64,000 nucleotides of DNA from Gnomoniopsis sp. IMI 355080 (taxonomy: Eukaryota; Ascomycota; Sordariomycetes; Diaporthales; Gnomoniaceae): contig JAPEVC010000113.1 of assembly GCA_027946555.1 (NCBI GenBank), positions 54,209 to 118,208 of the forward strand, in the 5' to 3' direction. A program made the translations under genes and the position numbers. The notes beneath the pieces are model-generated. The model was not told where the DNA came from and ran no database searches. It worked only from the letters and a program-made list of their open reading frames with translations. Below, one piece after another: positions 50,020 through 59,900 of the stretch (positions are counted from its first letter, which is position 1; each line of letters opens with the position of its first letter).

Positions 50020-51168
50020 ATGTTTTCTATGTCCACACTACCGGACCTGACTCCTCGCGATGTGAGCCTTATCTTCAACCATGTGCAATCTACGATTATC
50101 AACACACTGACACATCTCCAGTCTCATAACCTCTGGTACACCTCACGCCATGCCCCTACAACAGTCCCTCACCACCTTCTCACGACTCACGACCCCCTCT
50201 CCGCCCCATCGCACGATGCCGCCCACGCACACCACCACCCGCACCCGCGCGATCGCGACGCCCGCCGCGCGCTTCTCGAACGCACACCCCTGGCCCGGCT
50301 TCGCCACGACGAAAGCATCATGGAGCGACGGCGCGCAAACGTATCCAACTACGGCGTCCAATGGCTGAAACCCCCCGGCGTGCCCAAGACGCTCTTCCAG
50401 ATGCGTGAGGAGCGACGCGAGGCTGAGGAGCACGCCGAGGCCATGCGACGGGAGCAGACGATGGCAGCGCAGCTGGCGGAGGCGGCGGCGGAAGAAGATG
50501 GGATGATGGAGGGGGAGGACGAGGAGGTTGACTTGGACGAGGATGTGCCTGAAGCGGAGGGGTTTGGCTTTGATGGCGAGGATAGTGAAGAAGAGGAGGA
50601 GGATACGGTGACGGAGAGCGAAGAGGAGGAAACAGAAAACAATGCCGTTGCCATGCTAGTCAGTCCCGTCGAGGAAGCCGAGGTGCGCCACATGCGCGCA
50701 GCCGAGGATCGCTTGCTGAACTTCATGGCACCAAACGAGGACGGCACGTCGGATCTAGGCGAAGCATTTGGAGATGCGGACGAAGAAAGGGAGGAGATGC
50801 TCGAGGAAGACGATCTTGTCCACATGCAACAGGAGCCTCCTGACGCAGACGCGGACATCAGCATGGGTATGGACATGGACATGGACGCGGACCTGGACGA
50901 AGGCATTCCCGAGGGCGAGGAGGACGAGTATGAGCACACGGACTCGGACGAGGACGTTGATGAGTCTACCCGTGAGATCAGCTTTGTTGGTCGAAGCAGT
51001 GGTGGTTTCATGCGGCCGGATGGCAGGCAGCTGCGGCGGAGTGTGCATAGGAGCAGTCTTAGAAGTCGCGGCAGTCTCGCACAGAGCGACATGGACATTA
51101 GTGGTCTCTTGTCTGGCGAGGGAAGCAGTTTCATGGATTCCAGCCCGCATCCCCGACGACGAGGATAG
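50020..51168 (+). CDS. APC15: Anaphase-promoting complex subunit APC15 (Mnd2-like)
   Basis: Small APC/C subunit that in yeast and animals helps turnover of Cdc20 and checkpoint complexes. Exons 50020-50061 and 50122-51168 give 362 aa. MFSMSTLPDLTPRD joins to SHNLWYTSRHAP. The core signature LARLRHDESIMERRRANV, then NYGVQWLKPPGVPKTLFQMR and EERREAEEHAEAMRREQ, is the APC15 family pattern. The rest is acidic, disordered low complexity (runs of D/E, and repeated DMDMDAD) ending SSPHPRRRG. The 60-bp intron (donor GTGAGC, branch CTGAC, acceptor CCAG) has no stop in frame and would add 20 residues if retained. The conserved block starts right after the joint, which supports splicing. The acidic tail is longer than in yeast Mnd2, but family tails vary greatly. 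Confidence 0.87.
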   Translation: MFSMSTLPDLTPRDVSLIFNHVQSTIINTLTHLQSHNLWYTSRHAPTTVPHHLLTTHDPLSAPSHDAAHAHHHPHPRDRDARRALLERTPLARLRHDESIMERRRANVSNYGVQWLKPPGVPKTLFQMREERREAEEHAEAMRREQTMAAQLAEAAAEEDGMMEGEDEEVDLDEDVPEAEGFGFDGEDSEEEEEDTVTESEEEETENNAVAMLVSPVEEAEVRHMRAAEDRLLNFMAPNEDGTSDLGEAFGDADEEREEMLEEDDLVHMQQEPPDADADISMGMDMDMDADLDEGIPEGEEDEYEHTDSDEDVDESTREISFVGRSSGGFMRPDGRQLRRSVHRSSLRSRGSLAQSDMDISGLLSGEGSSFMDSSPHPRRRG

Positions 51169-51534
51169 TCGAGTATGGCTTCGAGGCAGGACAAGGGCAG
51201 GCGGCCATATCACATGATACCCAACCATCGAAGATCTAGGTGGTGTTGTAAGTATAAATGCCACCTGGGCATCCTCTAGAGTATAATATACCACGAACCC
51301 AAGGGTTACTATACAAAACGAATCGAAAAACTCATACACTCAACGGAGGCATTACAAAATGAAGTATCAATAAGCTTGGTTCGATCCTTTCCTCGAGCCT
51401 ACATTTCCATGAGGTCCATCACGTCTTTGAACACAAAACCGCATGCTACCCTTCCGGCTGTGACGCCCCAACTCCAATTCGTGACAATAATGCATCAGAC
51501 ATTCATCTCCCATCTAGCACGGGCTCGTACGGGA
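51169..51534. other. Convergent 3' region, APC15 / BET1
   Basis: Spacer between convergent genes. No supported gene. Confidence 0.45.
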
Positions 51535-52471
51535 TCAGAACAGCCACACGTAGATGAAGAGCATGCACACCGCGGCAAAGAAGCCCAACCAGACCCTCCA
51601 GCCGACACCTGTCCGCTCGGCCATCAGGAGCATCCGATTCATAGTGCCCTTGAGTCGATGTCGTGTCATCTCGAAGCTGTCGTTCATCTTCTCCGCCAGC
51701 GCCGAAGAGTCGCGAATCTCGTCACCCATAGCTACTGTCAACTAGTGCGCGCAGCGCTGTCAGTCCGGTGCCAGAGAATGTGATGGTAGGAGACATACGT
51801 CTTTCAGTATCTTGACCTTGCCCAAGATCCCCTCGACCTGTCCGTCGTTCTGGCTCTCAAGCTCATTGAGCGTCGCATCGCTGTATTGACCCCTGTGTAT
51901 CGATCCAGTCAGCAATCCGTTCACCCCTCTTCCCTTTTTCTCTCGTCGTTGTGGGCCTGCAGTCCTCCCCCACCCCCCTCCAAACAGACAATCCGCTTCG
52001 AGTCGTCGCTCATCAAGAAACCACTAACTTTCGGTTGGGCGTCGCCGGCCTGAACCCTCTGTTCTCGACGCCTAAATGGCCGTTGCTCGCTGTGCCGTTG
52101 GCCCCGGGATAGCCATAGCCATACCCGCCTGCCGGACTCGCTCGCCTGTTGTCGGCACCGGCGCCGGTGTAGCCCTCAAAGAGCGCGGAGCGCGAGTCGC
52201 GCTGGTGGAGGCCGGAGTTGAATCTAGAAAGAAAGCGGAGGGAAGACACGTCAGCGCTTGTCGGCCTCAGAACAAAATGACGGCTGTGCAAGAGGCTGCT
52301 GCATTCTGATGTAGACCGGGTCGCTTGAGGCAGCAACCATCGTGACTGAGCATGTGGCTACTTTTCGTTGCGCCGGGCTAGCTCTGACGTTGGTGCCGTT
52401 GAGCCTTGGCGACACCAGCTGCGGGTTTTGCTGAGGCAAGAACGGAGACTGAAGACTTACCGTGATGCCAT
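51535..52471 (-). CDS. BET1: BET1-type Qc-SNARE of ER-Golgi transport
   Basis: Tail-anchored SNARE for fusion of COPII vesicles with the Golgi. Exons 52471..52461 (11 bp, MASR less one base), 52223..52029, 51892..51799 and 51741..51535 give 168 aa. MASRFNSGLHQRDSRSALFE leads into a Gly/Tyr-rich segment (GGYGYGYPGANG). The SNARE motif starts QYSDATLNELESQNDGQVEG and continues ILGKVKILKDLTVAMGDEIR and DSSALAEKMNDSFEMTRHRL, with Asp or Gln at the zero layer (MGDEIRD region). The C-terminal anchor is GWRVWLGFFAAVCMLFIYVW, ending LF. The donor of intron 2 is GTTAGT. The start was chosen by joining the tiny ATG GCA TCA CG exon, which restores the conserved SRFNSG-type N-terminus. Confidence 0.93.
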
Positions 52472-53531
52472 TATGATCGCCTCATTTCTGTCGCCGCGTG
52501 TTGGTGGACGATGGAGGCAGACGACGTTGGGAGAAAATGTCTTGGTGAAGTGGCAGAAGCAACATATATTCTTGGGCCCAATGAAATAGGGGTGTTATAG
52601 CGCAATAGAAGTGAACAAGGATGGATGCAGCGAAAAGGAACCCTTCAGATTTGGCCCTGCGGATCTGTACGAATAAGCCTAAATTTTAATGGCCGGTTGC
52701 AACCTTTCAAAAATGGATCAAGGCAATTCGTCTGATTGCCACTGGCTGCACCAAAGTTCTTTGACATACAGCATGGCGTGAGAATTAATTGTACTCAGGC
52801 GGTTGAATCTCTTGTATAGGACTATGAATGATACATTACTAAGGTTCCCTCAAAATTATCTGGTCTGCAGGTACGGTCGGTCCAGCAGATAGATGGTGCA
52901 TCTCGGGGAGCTGTGGATTCTTGGCTCCACTGCATATGACGATAATCGCCCACTTTGCGATGGAGCCTAGACGATGACGACAAGCCGCCTGTACATAGCT
53001 CTATAACATCAGGCGATTAGTATGGGCAATGGGAATCCAATTTGTACAGTAACACGAGAACCTCCCGCAGACTCTACTTCAAATATGGGGCGTTTTTGAC
53101 ATTCACTGAGGAACAGGTAAATGAGCCGGACCCGTCCTCGAGCTGTCACGCATTTGCAAAGTTCAATACTGTGGACCAGAGGAAATAGTCTCTGGTGTTT
53201 CTGAGATTCAGATCCGCAACTCAGATGCAGTAACTCCCCCATACCAAACGAAGACGCAGGCGGCAAAGGATCTAGACCTGCTTAACCATACCATGCAGAA
53301 GCTCTTCCTGCACGTGACAGGGTAACATGAACCGTCTAGACTGAAACCCTTTTTCAAAACTCTTGTGTGTTTGCCTTCATGAACATAGCTGTCATCAATG
53401 TCGTGTCGTGAGGTTCCAATGGGGTGTGTAAGGAGCCACGCTTAGGCAGCAGCGGCACTGGGAGAAGGAGGCTCGACAGCGTCGGAGTGAGCGGCGGCGT
53501 CGGTGGTGGGAGCGTCGTTGGCAACAGGCTC
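52472..53531. other. Region between BET1 promoter and CHZ1 3' end
   Basis: Both neighbours are on minus. No supported gene. Confidence 0.5.
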
Positions 53532-54066
53532 CTAGTCCTCCTCCATCTCGTCGTCCTCCTCAAAGTCGCCATCATCCTCCTCATCATCTTCGTCAATGTC
53601 GGCGGGATTCTCCTCAGCAGCCTTGGCGAAATCGATGACCTTGCCACGGGTGCGGGAGGGGACAACGTTGTCCAGGTCGATAGCGCCCTCGGCGCCGCCG
53701 TCGTCCTCGTCATCGTCGTCCTCGGCTGTGCAAAAGAGCTGTTAGACATGTGTACTAATCGCGTCTTCATTAGGTGTTTCATCGGGGTCGAGGTAACGTA
53801 CCATCCTCCGCAGCCTGTGAAGTTGGTTGTCAGTAAGAGGTGACCCTCATTTGGTGGAGCTGCGCAAGACGCAGTAGGGAGAAGATACTAACCTCATCCT
53901 CATCCTCGTCATCATCATCGTCGTCGTCGTCCATGGCTACGTCCTCCTGGACCTCAGAGGCAACGGCCTTACCCTTGCCCTTAGCAGAGGCAGCGGGAGT
54001 CTCCTCGGGGGCGCTGGTCGCGACAACGTCGACGGGGGTCTCGGTGCTGTTTCCGTTCTCGGCCAT
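53532..54066 (-). CDS. CHZ1: CHZ1-type histone H2A.Z-H2B chaperone
   Basis: Nuclear chaperone that delivers H2A.Z-H2B dimers to the SWR1 remodeller. Exons 54066..53893, 53814..53802 (13-bp microexon) and 53725..53532 give 126 aa. An Ala/Glu-rich start (MAENGNSTETPVDVV, then KGKGKAVASEVQEDVAMD) is followed by an acidic run, the microexon AAED, a second acidic run, and the CHZ motif NVVPSRTRGKVIDFAKAAEE. The end is acidic (DDGDFEEDDEMEED). The CHZ motif identifies the family. Phases 0 and 1 agree only if the microexon is included: skipping its 13 bases would shift the frame of the CHZ motif. The donor of intron 1 is GTTAGT. Confidence 0.92.
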
Positions 54067-54493
54067 TGTGAAGGTGTTCTCGAGACTTGATACTTTGTTG
54101 TGAAGGATTATGGAGTGAGTGATTGGCAAAGTTCGTTAAATTGCAGTGGAAAGGAAGCGCGAGTAGGCACGGTTGAGTGAAGATGGTGGGATCGCGAAGG
54201 AAACGGATACAAGTGCAAGTCGGGAAATTTAGAAGGGCAATTGCGCCAACCTGAGCAGCTGTGTGGGTCCAGCCAATGGTTGAGGGGCAACGGGTTAGCG
54301 CGTGCAGGGTACACCAGTGTTCAGGCTGCCGAACCATAGCTTGAGCTTCCACGGCTTGGAGACAAAAACGAACGGCTGCGAATAAAGGTGAGCAGATCGA
54401 GGGCAAGACAAGAGTCGCGACCAATAGTGGTGCTGCAAGTAGTTTGGTAAAAGCTGGTTTTCCACCGTGATCGCTTCAGATAGTCGTCAATGT
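54067..54493. other. CHZ1 upstream region / EMC10 3' end
   Basis: 427 bp between two minus-strand genes. A frame in continuation of EMC10 crosses part of it only if the EMC10 intron is retained. Confidence 0.5.
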
Positions 54494-55166
54494 CTATTTC
54501 TCGCCGCCGCCGCCTCCCATGGCCAGGAGAACGGCAATACCAATCATCCACCAGTACCTGCGGACTCATGTTAGCACAGCACTCCTTGCCCATCTCCGTG
54601 ACCATAGGCAAAGGGGATCCAACGAACTTTTGCAAAAATGTCTTCTCCGGCTCCTTCTCAATCTTCTTCCCCTCGGGCGACAGCACCACCGGCTTGTTCA
54701 ACTCCGGCTGTTTTCCATATCCCGTCAGCACCAGCCTAGCCTGCGGTCCAAAGTCCCTCGTCTGGCCAGCATCGATCCTTACGCCCCTCAGACTTGCTCC
54801 TAGAACCGTCACATGCTCCTCATCTCCTCTCGTCTTCGTCGCGTCCACATGCAGTAGGAAATGCGGCGAGTAGCCCTTGGCAAAGTTCTCTATCGACGCC
54901 ACGCTCGTGCTGCCCGTCCACTTATTCGATCGCGAGTCGTACATCCCTATGCGAACCAGAGAGGCGGTCTCAGGTAGCTCGGGAGCTTCGTAGGAGGTGA
55001 CCATAGCAGCAGTGTCGGGAGCAGTGATGTCGTATGTGACCTCGGCCAACGGAACGGGCGTTGAGGCATCGCCGATGGGCTGGATGTAGATCTGGGCGGT
55101 GTGCGCGTCCGCGAGGACCATGGGTAATGCAGCTAGCACCGCGGATGCGAGTGTGAGGAGACGCAT
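54494..55166 (-). CDS. EMC10-like subunit of the ER membrane complex
   Basis: Type I membrane protein of the ER membrane insertase, with a lumenal domain. Exons 55166..54628 and 54557..54494 give 200 aa. Signal peptide MRLLTLASAVLAALPMVLADA, then a beta-rich lumenal domain (AQIYIQPIGDASTPVPLAEV, SLVRIGMYDSRSNKW, HFLLHVDATKTRG, HVTVLGASLRGVRI). It ends EKTFLQKYWWMIGIAVLLAM plus a Gly run and GEK. The single membrane segment comes entirely from exon 2. The intron (54627..54558, 70 bp) has an uncommon donor GTTCGT, a good branch GCTAAC and acceptor CGCAG. FLQKYWW-(TM)-GGGGE(K) is the ending usual in fungal EMC10-like proteins. If the intron is kept, the frame stays open to 54321 and gives a soluble basic tail instead. 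Confidence 0.85.
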
Positions 55167-56255
55167 CGCTGTAGTGGTTGAGTTCGTAATCCGTGGAATG
55201 GATCACGAGTGTTGGAGTGTCTTTGGTTGTCGAGGTGAAGAGACCGAGTGGATTCCAAGGCGAGGCCAGAAACTCACTTAGGTAAGCAACACTCGACAAA
55301 CGTTCGATGTCTCTCAGTCCTATCCGTCGCACGCACACCCCTTGGCAATGGCCCAAAGTCGACATGGTGTCCATTCAAGATGTTTTATTATGGAACTTCA
55401 ATATTATTGCAACAGGAATTCTGCTCACTCTAGCGAGATCCGATGCTGTTCATTATCAGCAAGGATAGGTCTACGAATTATACAGACAATCTTGCCCAAA
55501 TTCAGAGACATTGCGCTTATACCGTTCCAGTACACAGCACTGACTGAATTAGACCCCTTCTTTTGGAATGAAAACCACCTCATTGTACCATGTTATCTGA
55601 TCCATGGGCTGAAGAATGGCACACACCCCAATGCAGGACTCGGGGGGTGGAATCTACAAAGCACGTTCTGTAGCAGACTAGGTCAACAAGACGGACCAGT
55701 AGAGTCTGCTGCCAAACAGGCCTCTCTTGAATTTAGAAGCCCAAAAGACTTTAGACCACCTTACGAACGACTCTTAAATAAAGGCAAAGGTCCACAAACG
55801 ATGACCTAACGATTCATGACTACTCTCCGTATAAAACCCAAAGGAATCATGTCGTCACTACTTGACAGGCCTCTTTAAGCCGAGACTGAAGGCAACTTTG
55901 TGCATGTTGGACTAAGAATTGCCAAGTCAAACCGTAGTCCCAGTATTGTGAACTACCGTGGGATCAGGCCCACAACATAGATTGCCGTGAGGTGAACGAC
56001 GTGGTATGTCCATAATCCATACACACCATGTTTGAATTGAAAAGTTTTTGAGAAGTGAAAAACTTGAGCCAAGCACTCGAATCCCTAGTCACACCTAGCA
56101 CTAGTCATGATAGTATATCAGGAACAACATTTCCGGATGCATCCAAGTGCCCGGGGGGCTTTGGCCAGATGTACTAGTATATGCTTGCGGTTGGTTCTGT
56201 ATTCCTGTGAGCATCGACCTCACCTATTTCACAGATGGAAAGTGCTGACAGCCAA

Positions 56256-56282
56256 GCCGGCCAGCCGGCCAGCCGGCCAGCC
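56256..56282. repeat. GCCGGCCA tandem array, 3.4 units
   Basis: Three exact 8-bp copies plus GCC. Each unit contains the palindrome GGCC/GCCGGC, so the array can also fold on itself. Confidence 0.9.
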
Positions 56283-56346
56283 CTACAAACCTTCTGAGAT
56301 CCGCGTGGCAGCGCCCAGTGATGATTGGCGGAAATGATAACCTTGT

Positions 56347-56411
56347 CTTGGGATGGCGAGGCAATCTACTATGAAATACATCAGTCCAGTAGATTGCCTC
56401 ACCATGCCAAG
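56347..56411. repeat. Inverted repeat with 24-bp arms and 17-nt loop
   Basis: Left arm 56347-56370 and right arm 56388-56411 match at 22 of 24 positions; the inner 13 bp (GAGGCAATCTACT) are perfect. It lies about 65 bp from the GCCGGCCA array. It could be a small miniature-element remnant, a cruciform or a hairpin transcript; there is no evident target-site duplication. Confidence 0.85.
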
Positions 56412-57372
56412 TTAGGTACATACATCACACATTAGCGTTCAGATCCTCTCTCAGTCTACGGGCAACTCCCTCCGATGCGAAGCCGGACCCGGTCCCTCGG
56501 TAAGCCGCATTGGAGGCTTCTTACGACTGTGCTGTTCCAATACAAGCTTGATCCATCGATAACGCACAAAAGCTGGGCGCCTCGGTGTCAGAATACAGGT
56601 TAGGCTGGCCCCACTTGTTACCAAGACGCCGGTTCATCAGCCGCTCACTCTCTTCCTACATGCGATGGGCATGTAATAAATCTCGTTGATATGGTTATGC
56701 AGGTCACATAAAGCCAGCACGACAGCCGATCCAACAGCTCAGTCCGGGTCGAGCCAGAGTTGGATCTTGGTCTGCAAGCACTCCACTTTGGCCGTCGACA
56801 TCAAAGTATTTTGCTGCTACCGGAAGTGGAAATCCCACCCAAGAGAGTGGCGTAATAGTGGGCCAAGTCAATGTGTCTTGTGTCAGTCGTTGGAAGCATA
56901 CGAGTCTTTTGTCGCATTCCCAGCACGTGGGTAGAAGGACGTGTATAACCAATCTTTGCCCCGGACCACCCAGGCTGGACCCCATGTGGAAACCGGCTAC
57001 CGATCCCACCTCCAATCTCTTCCCTTCCCAACATCGACTTCCCGCTTTCCGGCACTTCGCAACCTACCGACAGATTAGCGATCTAATTACGCCAGACTTG
57101 CTGCCCCTCCTTGCGGCCTTGGACTTCACATACCAGGCCGGTACTTGCCACGGTATCGATAGTGGCCCTTGTCCTGGGCTGGGTCATCCTGTCTAAGCTC
57201 TTGCTAGCGGGGCGAACCGCCTCCACGACCTCACTTCGGCTCCGCATCCTTCCACGCCCATGACTACGCTTGCTGCCGCGTTCCCATTCCCTGGCACCAC
57301 CCGCCACTGTTCCCTCCCATCCAAGGCCTCGAAGCCCTCGCGACCGTCCTTGTCGACCATGCTGCGGAGACC

Positions 57373-58790
57373 ATGTTGACTCGCTCCCCGACGTGCGTCC
57401 CTGCAAGGTCTCCCAGTGCCTCGCCCAGCTCCTTCCATACCACCCGTGCCTCCAGTTTCCACTATGCGCCCGCCTCTCCACAGAAACGATCCCCCAAGCC
57501 GACCGCTGTTTCGCGGCGGCCGTCGACATCATCGCCATTGGGTATGAACAAGGCCTCGAATTCGTCCTCACACTTGCAGCCGCAGCAGCAGCCGCCGCCC
57601 ACACCTCCATCAAGAGCACCCGCACACATCGAGCGGCCGACGACGACGCCGACAACGACGACGACCTATGTAGCCGTCGACGCTGCCACCCAGTACTCTC
57701 CTATGGAGCCCCATGACTACTTTGCGCCGCGCAATGCTCCCGCGAAATCCTCCCCTCTGGCGAAACCCTCCTCTCTTCCCACCGCCTCTTCTACCGCGCA
57801 AATGGAGCCCTCGCATCCATCGCAACCCTCACGTATCTCGTCAAATGCCCACGGCGAGCCAGGAAGCAGCACGACCACCTCCGTGTCAGCAGTCCCCTCG
57901 ACACCAACCCTGGTCGAGGACCCGCCCATGCTCAAAGCGCCACATCCTCTCTCGCCTAACAAGCGGCGGAACTCGCAAGGCCCGGGATCCATCATTGAAG
58001 AGGCGTCCAGCTCGGCGCAGGGGCTGCCGAAGCGTGCGAAGCCGGAGAAGGCCCCTCCAAAGGTCCTGCCGGTGCGGTATGAGCTGTGCGCTATTGAGGA
58101 TATCGTGGTCCTTATAGCAAACATGCTGTCGGAGTTGATCGAGACCAATGACGCCCTGGCCATGAGGTCGGGGTGTCTTACGCGTTTTCACAGTCGGTAA
58201 GCTCATCTCCTATCTACGACATATGTACGTGTTGCGCGGACGAAGCTGACAGCCAACTCAGTACGGCGCCTGGGATATCAGTGTTAGACTATCTCCATCG
58301 TCTTGCAAAGCATGCCACCTTAATACCACCTCTCCTCCTCTCCATGGTTTACTACATCGATCGCCTGTGCGCGCTCTATCCAGACTTCACCATCAACACA
58401 CTCACCGTGCACCGATTCCTCATCACAGCTGCAACCGTCGCAGCCAAGGGCCTGTCCGACTCGTTCTGGAACAACTCAACATATGCGCGCGTTGGTGGTG
58501 TCAGGGTTGCCGAGCTGAAACTGCTAGAGCTGGAGTTTCTGCATCGGGTGGACTGGAAGATTGTGCCGGACCCCGACGTGCTAGTCGCCTATTACCGCGG
58601 CCTGGTGCAACGAAGTCCGGCATACGTGCTAGAGGACGAAGTGGAAGACGAGGATCGAGATGTGGAGGAAGAGACGGAGTTGTCAGACGACCTGGACGAG
58701 GACGAGGAGGCCGAGGCCGCGAGCGAGGGCGAGCTCTCGGGCCAAGGAAAGCCGCCAGAAATAGCAGTGGTTCCCACCGCCGCTGCATAG
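57373..58790 (+). CDS. preg: PREG/PHO80-type cyclin (phosphate signalling)
   Basis: Cyclin partner of a PHO85/PGOV-type kinase. In Neurospora and yeast this pair restrains the phosphate-starvation transcription factor (NUC-1/PHO4). Exons 57373-58196 and 58262-58790 give 450 aa. Residues 1-230 are disordered and rich in Ser, Pro and Thr with many SP/TP sites (KRSPKP, PHPLSPNKRR). The cyclin box is from about 235: RYELCAIEDIVVLIANMLSE, RFHSR|TAPGISVLDYLHRLA, LLLSMVYYIDRLCALYP, NTLTVHRFLITAATVAAKGL, WNNSTYARVGG and LLELEFLHRVDWKIVPDP. The tail is acidic (EDEVEDEDRDVEEETELSDD). The intron falls inside the cyclin box, splitting an Arg codon. The match to PREG around FHSRT.PGISVLDYL and NNSTYARVGGV is strong. 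The start at 57373 is the first ATG of the frame. Confidence 0.92.
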
Positions 58791-59900
58791 TATCTAGCAG
58801 GCGTGACGCGCTGCTTGGCATTTGGCAGCCGTACAATTGCCCGCCAGCGAGAAAAGGGCTCACCACAGCAGCAAGAAGGAAGAAGAACAACAAGGTCACA
58901 GAGCTGGCCCTTCAGAAGAAGATCATTACACCACGATTAGGAACGCGGCGATGGCTTGTGATAACAGAAACGGGTATCGAATGATGGGCGCAAGTCTGTG
59001 AGATACACCACCACGCATTGATGTATTATAGGCAAAAGGAGAGGCCTATGCATGTACAGTTGCATTAAACTCAGTGGAATAGCCCAAGTTGAGTGGGCAT
59101 AGGGTTGCAATTATGATTGAAGGAGTTATGACATCCTGTCACCCTTTCTTGTAGCCACATATTGATTCATGGAAAACTATCAGCACACTTGTGCTGGCTT
59201 TAAAGTGCAAGTTTCCCAAGCGGTCCCATGGTATGTCATATGTCTGTATCCTTGAATCTACTATCTCGGAGTCCTGCTCTTCGTTCCCTCCTCGAAATCT
59301 CTAAGGCTTGTATGGTCGGGGAGGGTGGCCATCATGTGGCTCACGTCAGGCCATCAGACTACGACCAAGAGCACTCATCTTTTTAAAAAAGCGTGTGATC
59401 AGCAAATGTCATTCAAAGTCCCTTCCAAACAGCAATGATGAGTCGCAATCTTGCTGTATTGTCTTGGTGTGTGCTGGATGAATGGTGTTGAATTGGTATG
59501 GGACGGTATGGTATATTCAATGTAAGGTACAGCACCCAGTATTCAACACAGCGACCGCCTTGTCAACCATTCAGCCGATGAGTCCCTGCGTCTCGCTCTT
59601 CTTCCAATTTCTATATAATTCGATTTAGGCATCTAGTCCAGAGAACATCTTCTTGAAGCCAAAGTTATGCAGAACCCGCTGGCTGCCCCGATCGATTCCT
59701 ACCCATCCGAAACCCTTAACACAAAGTCCACAACCCGAAAATAACAAAAGCGATAGAACGCCGCGCCCCGTGCAGTAAAAATACTAAATAACGCCTAGGG
59801 AAGGCAATCACGGCCTTCATCCGTCCTCTTGTTGCCTCCAATATGGTGTGGTGCCATATGGGACGCTGTTGGGGCCCCTTTCAACAAAATCTGACCATTC
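58791..59900. other. Convergent 3' region, PREG / PNS1-like gene
   Basis: 1.1 kb spacer. Frames that continue from PREG in other phases are not supported as genes. Confidence 0.5.

Larger units (their letters stand above)
55167..57372. promoter_or_regulatory. Divergent region between EMC10-like gene and PREG
   Basis: 2.2 kb with no supported gene. It contains a GCCGGCCA tandem array (56256-56282), a strong hairpin (56347-56411), and, near 57000-57372, the C/T-rich leader of the cyclin gene. One open frame at 55342-55809 (plus) lacks recognisable content. Confidence 0.5.

Noticed and set aside
51376..51395. GGTTCGATCC resembling a tRNA T-loop
   Set aside because: The flanking bases do not pair as a T-stem and no cloverleaf can be drawn.
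55342..55809. 155-codon plus-strand frame in the EMC10-PREG spacer
   Set aside because: It starts with TTG, with the first ATG two codons later. No family motifs and unremarkable composition; probably chance.
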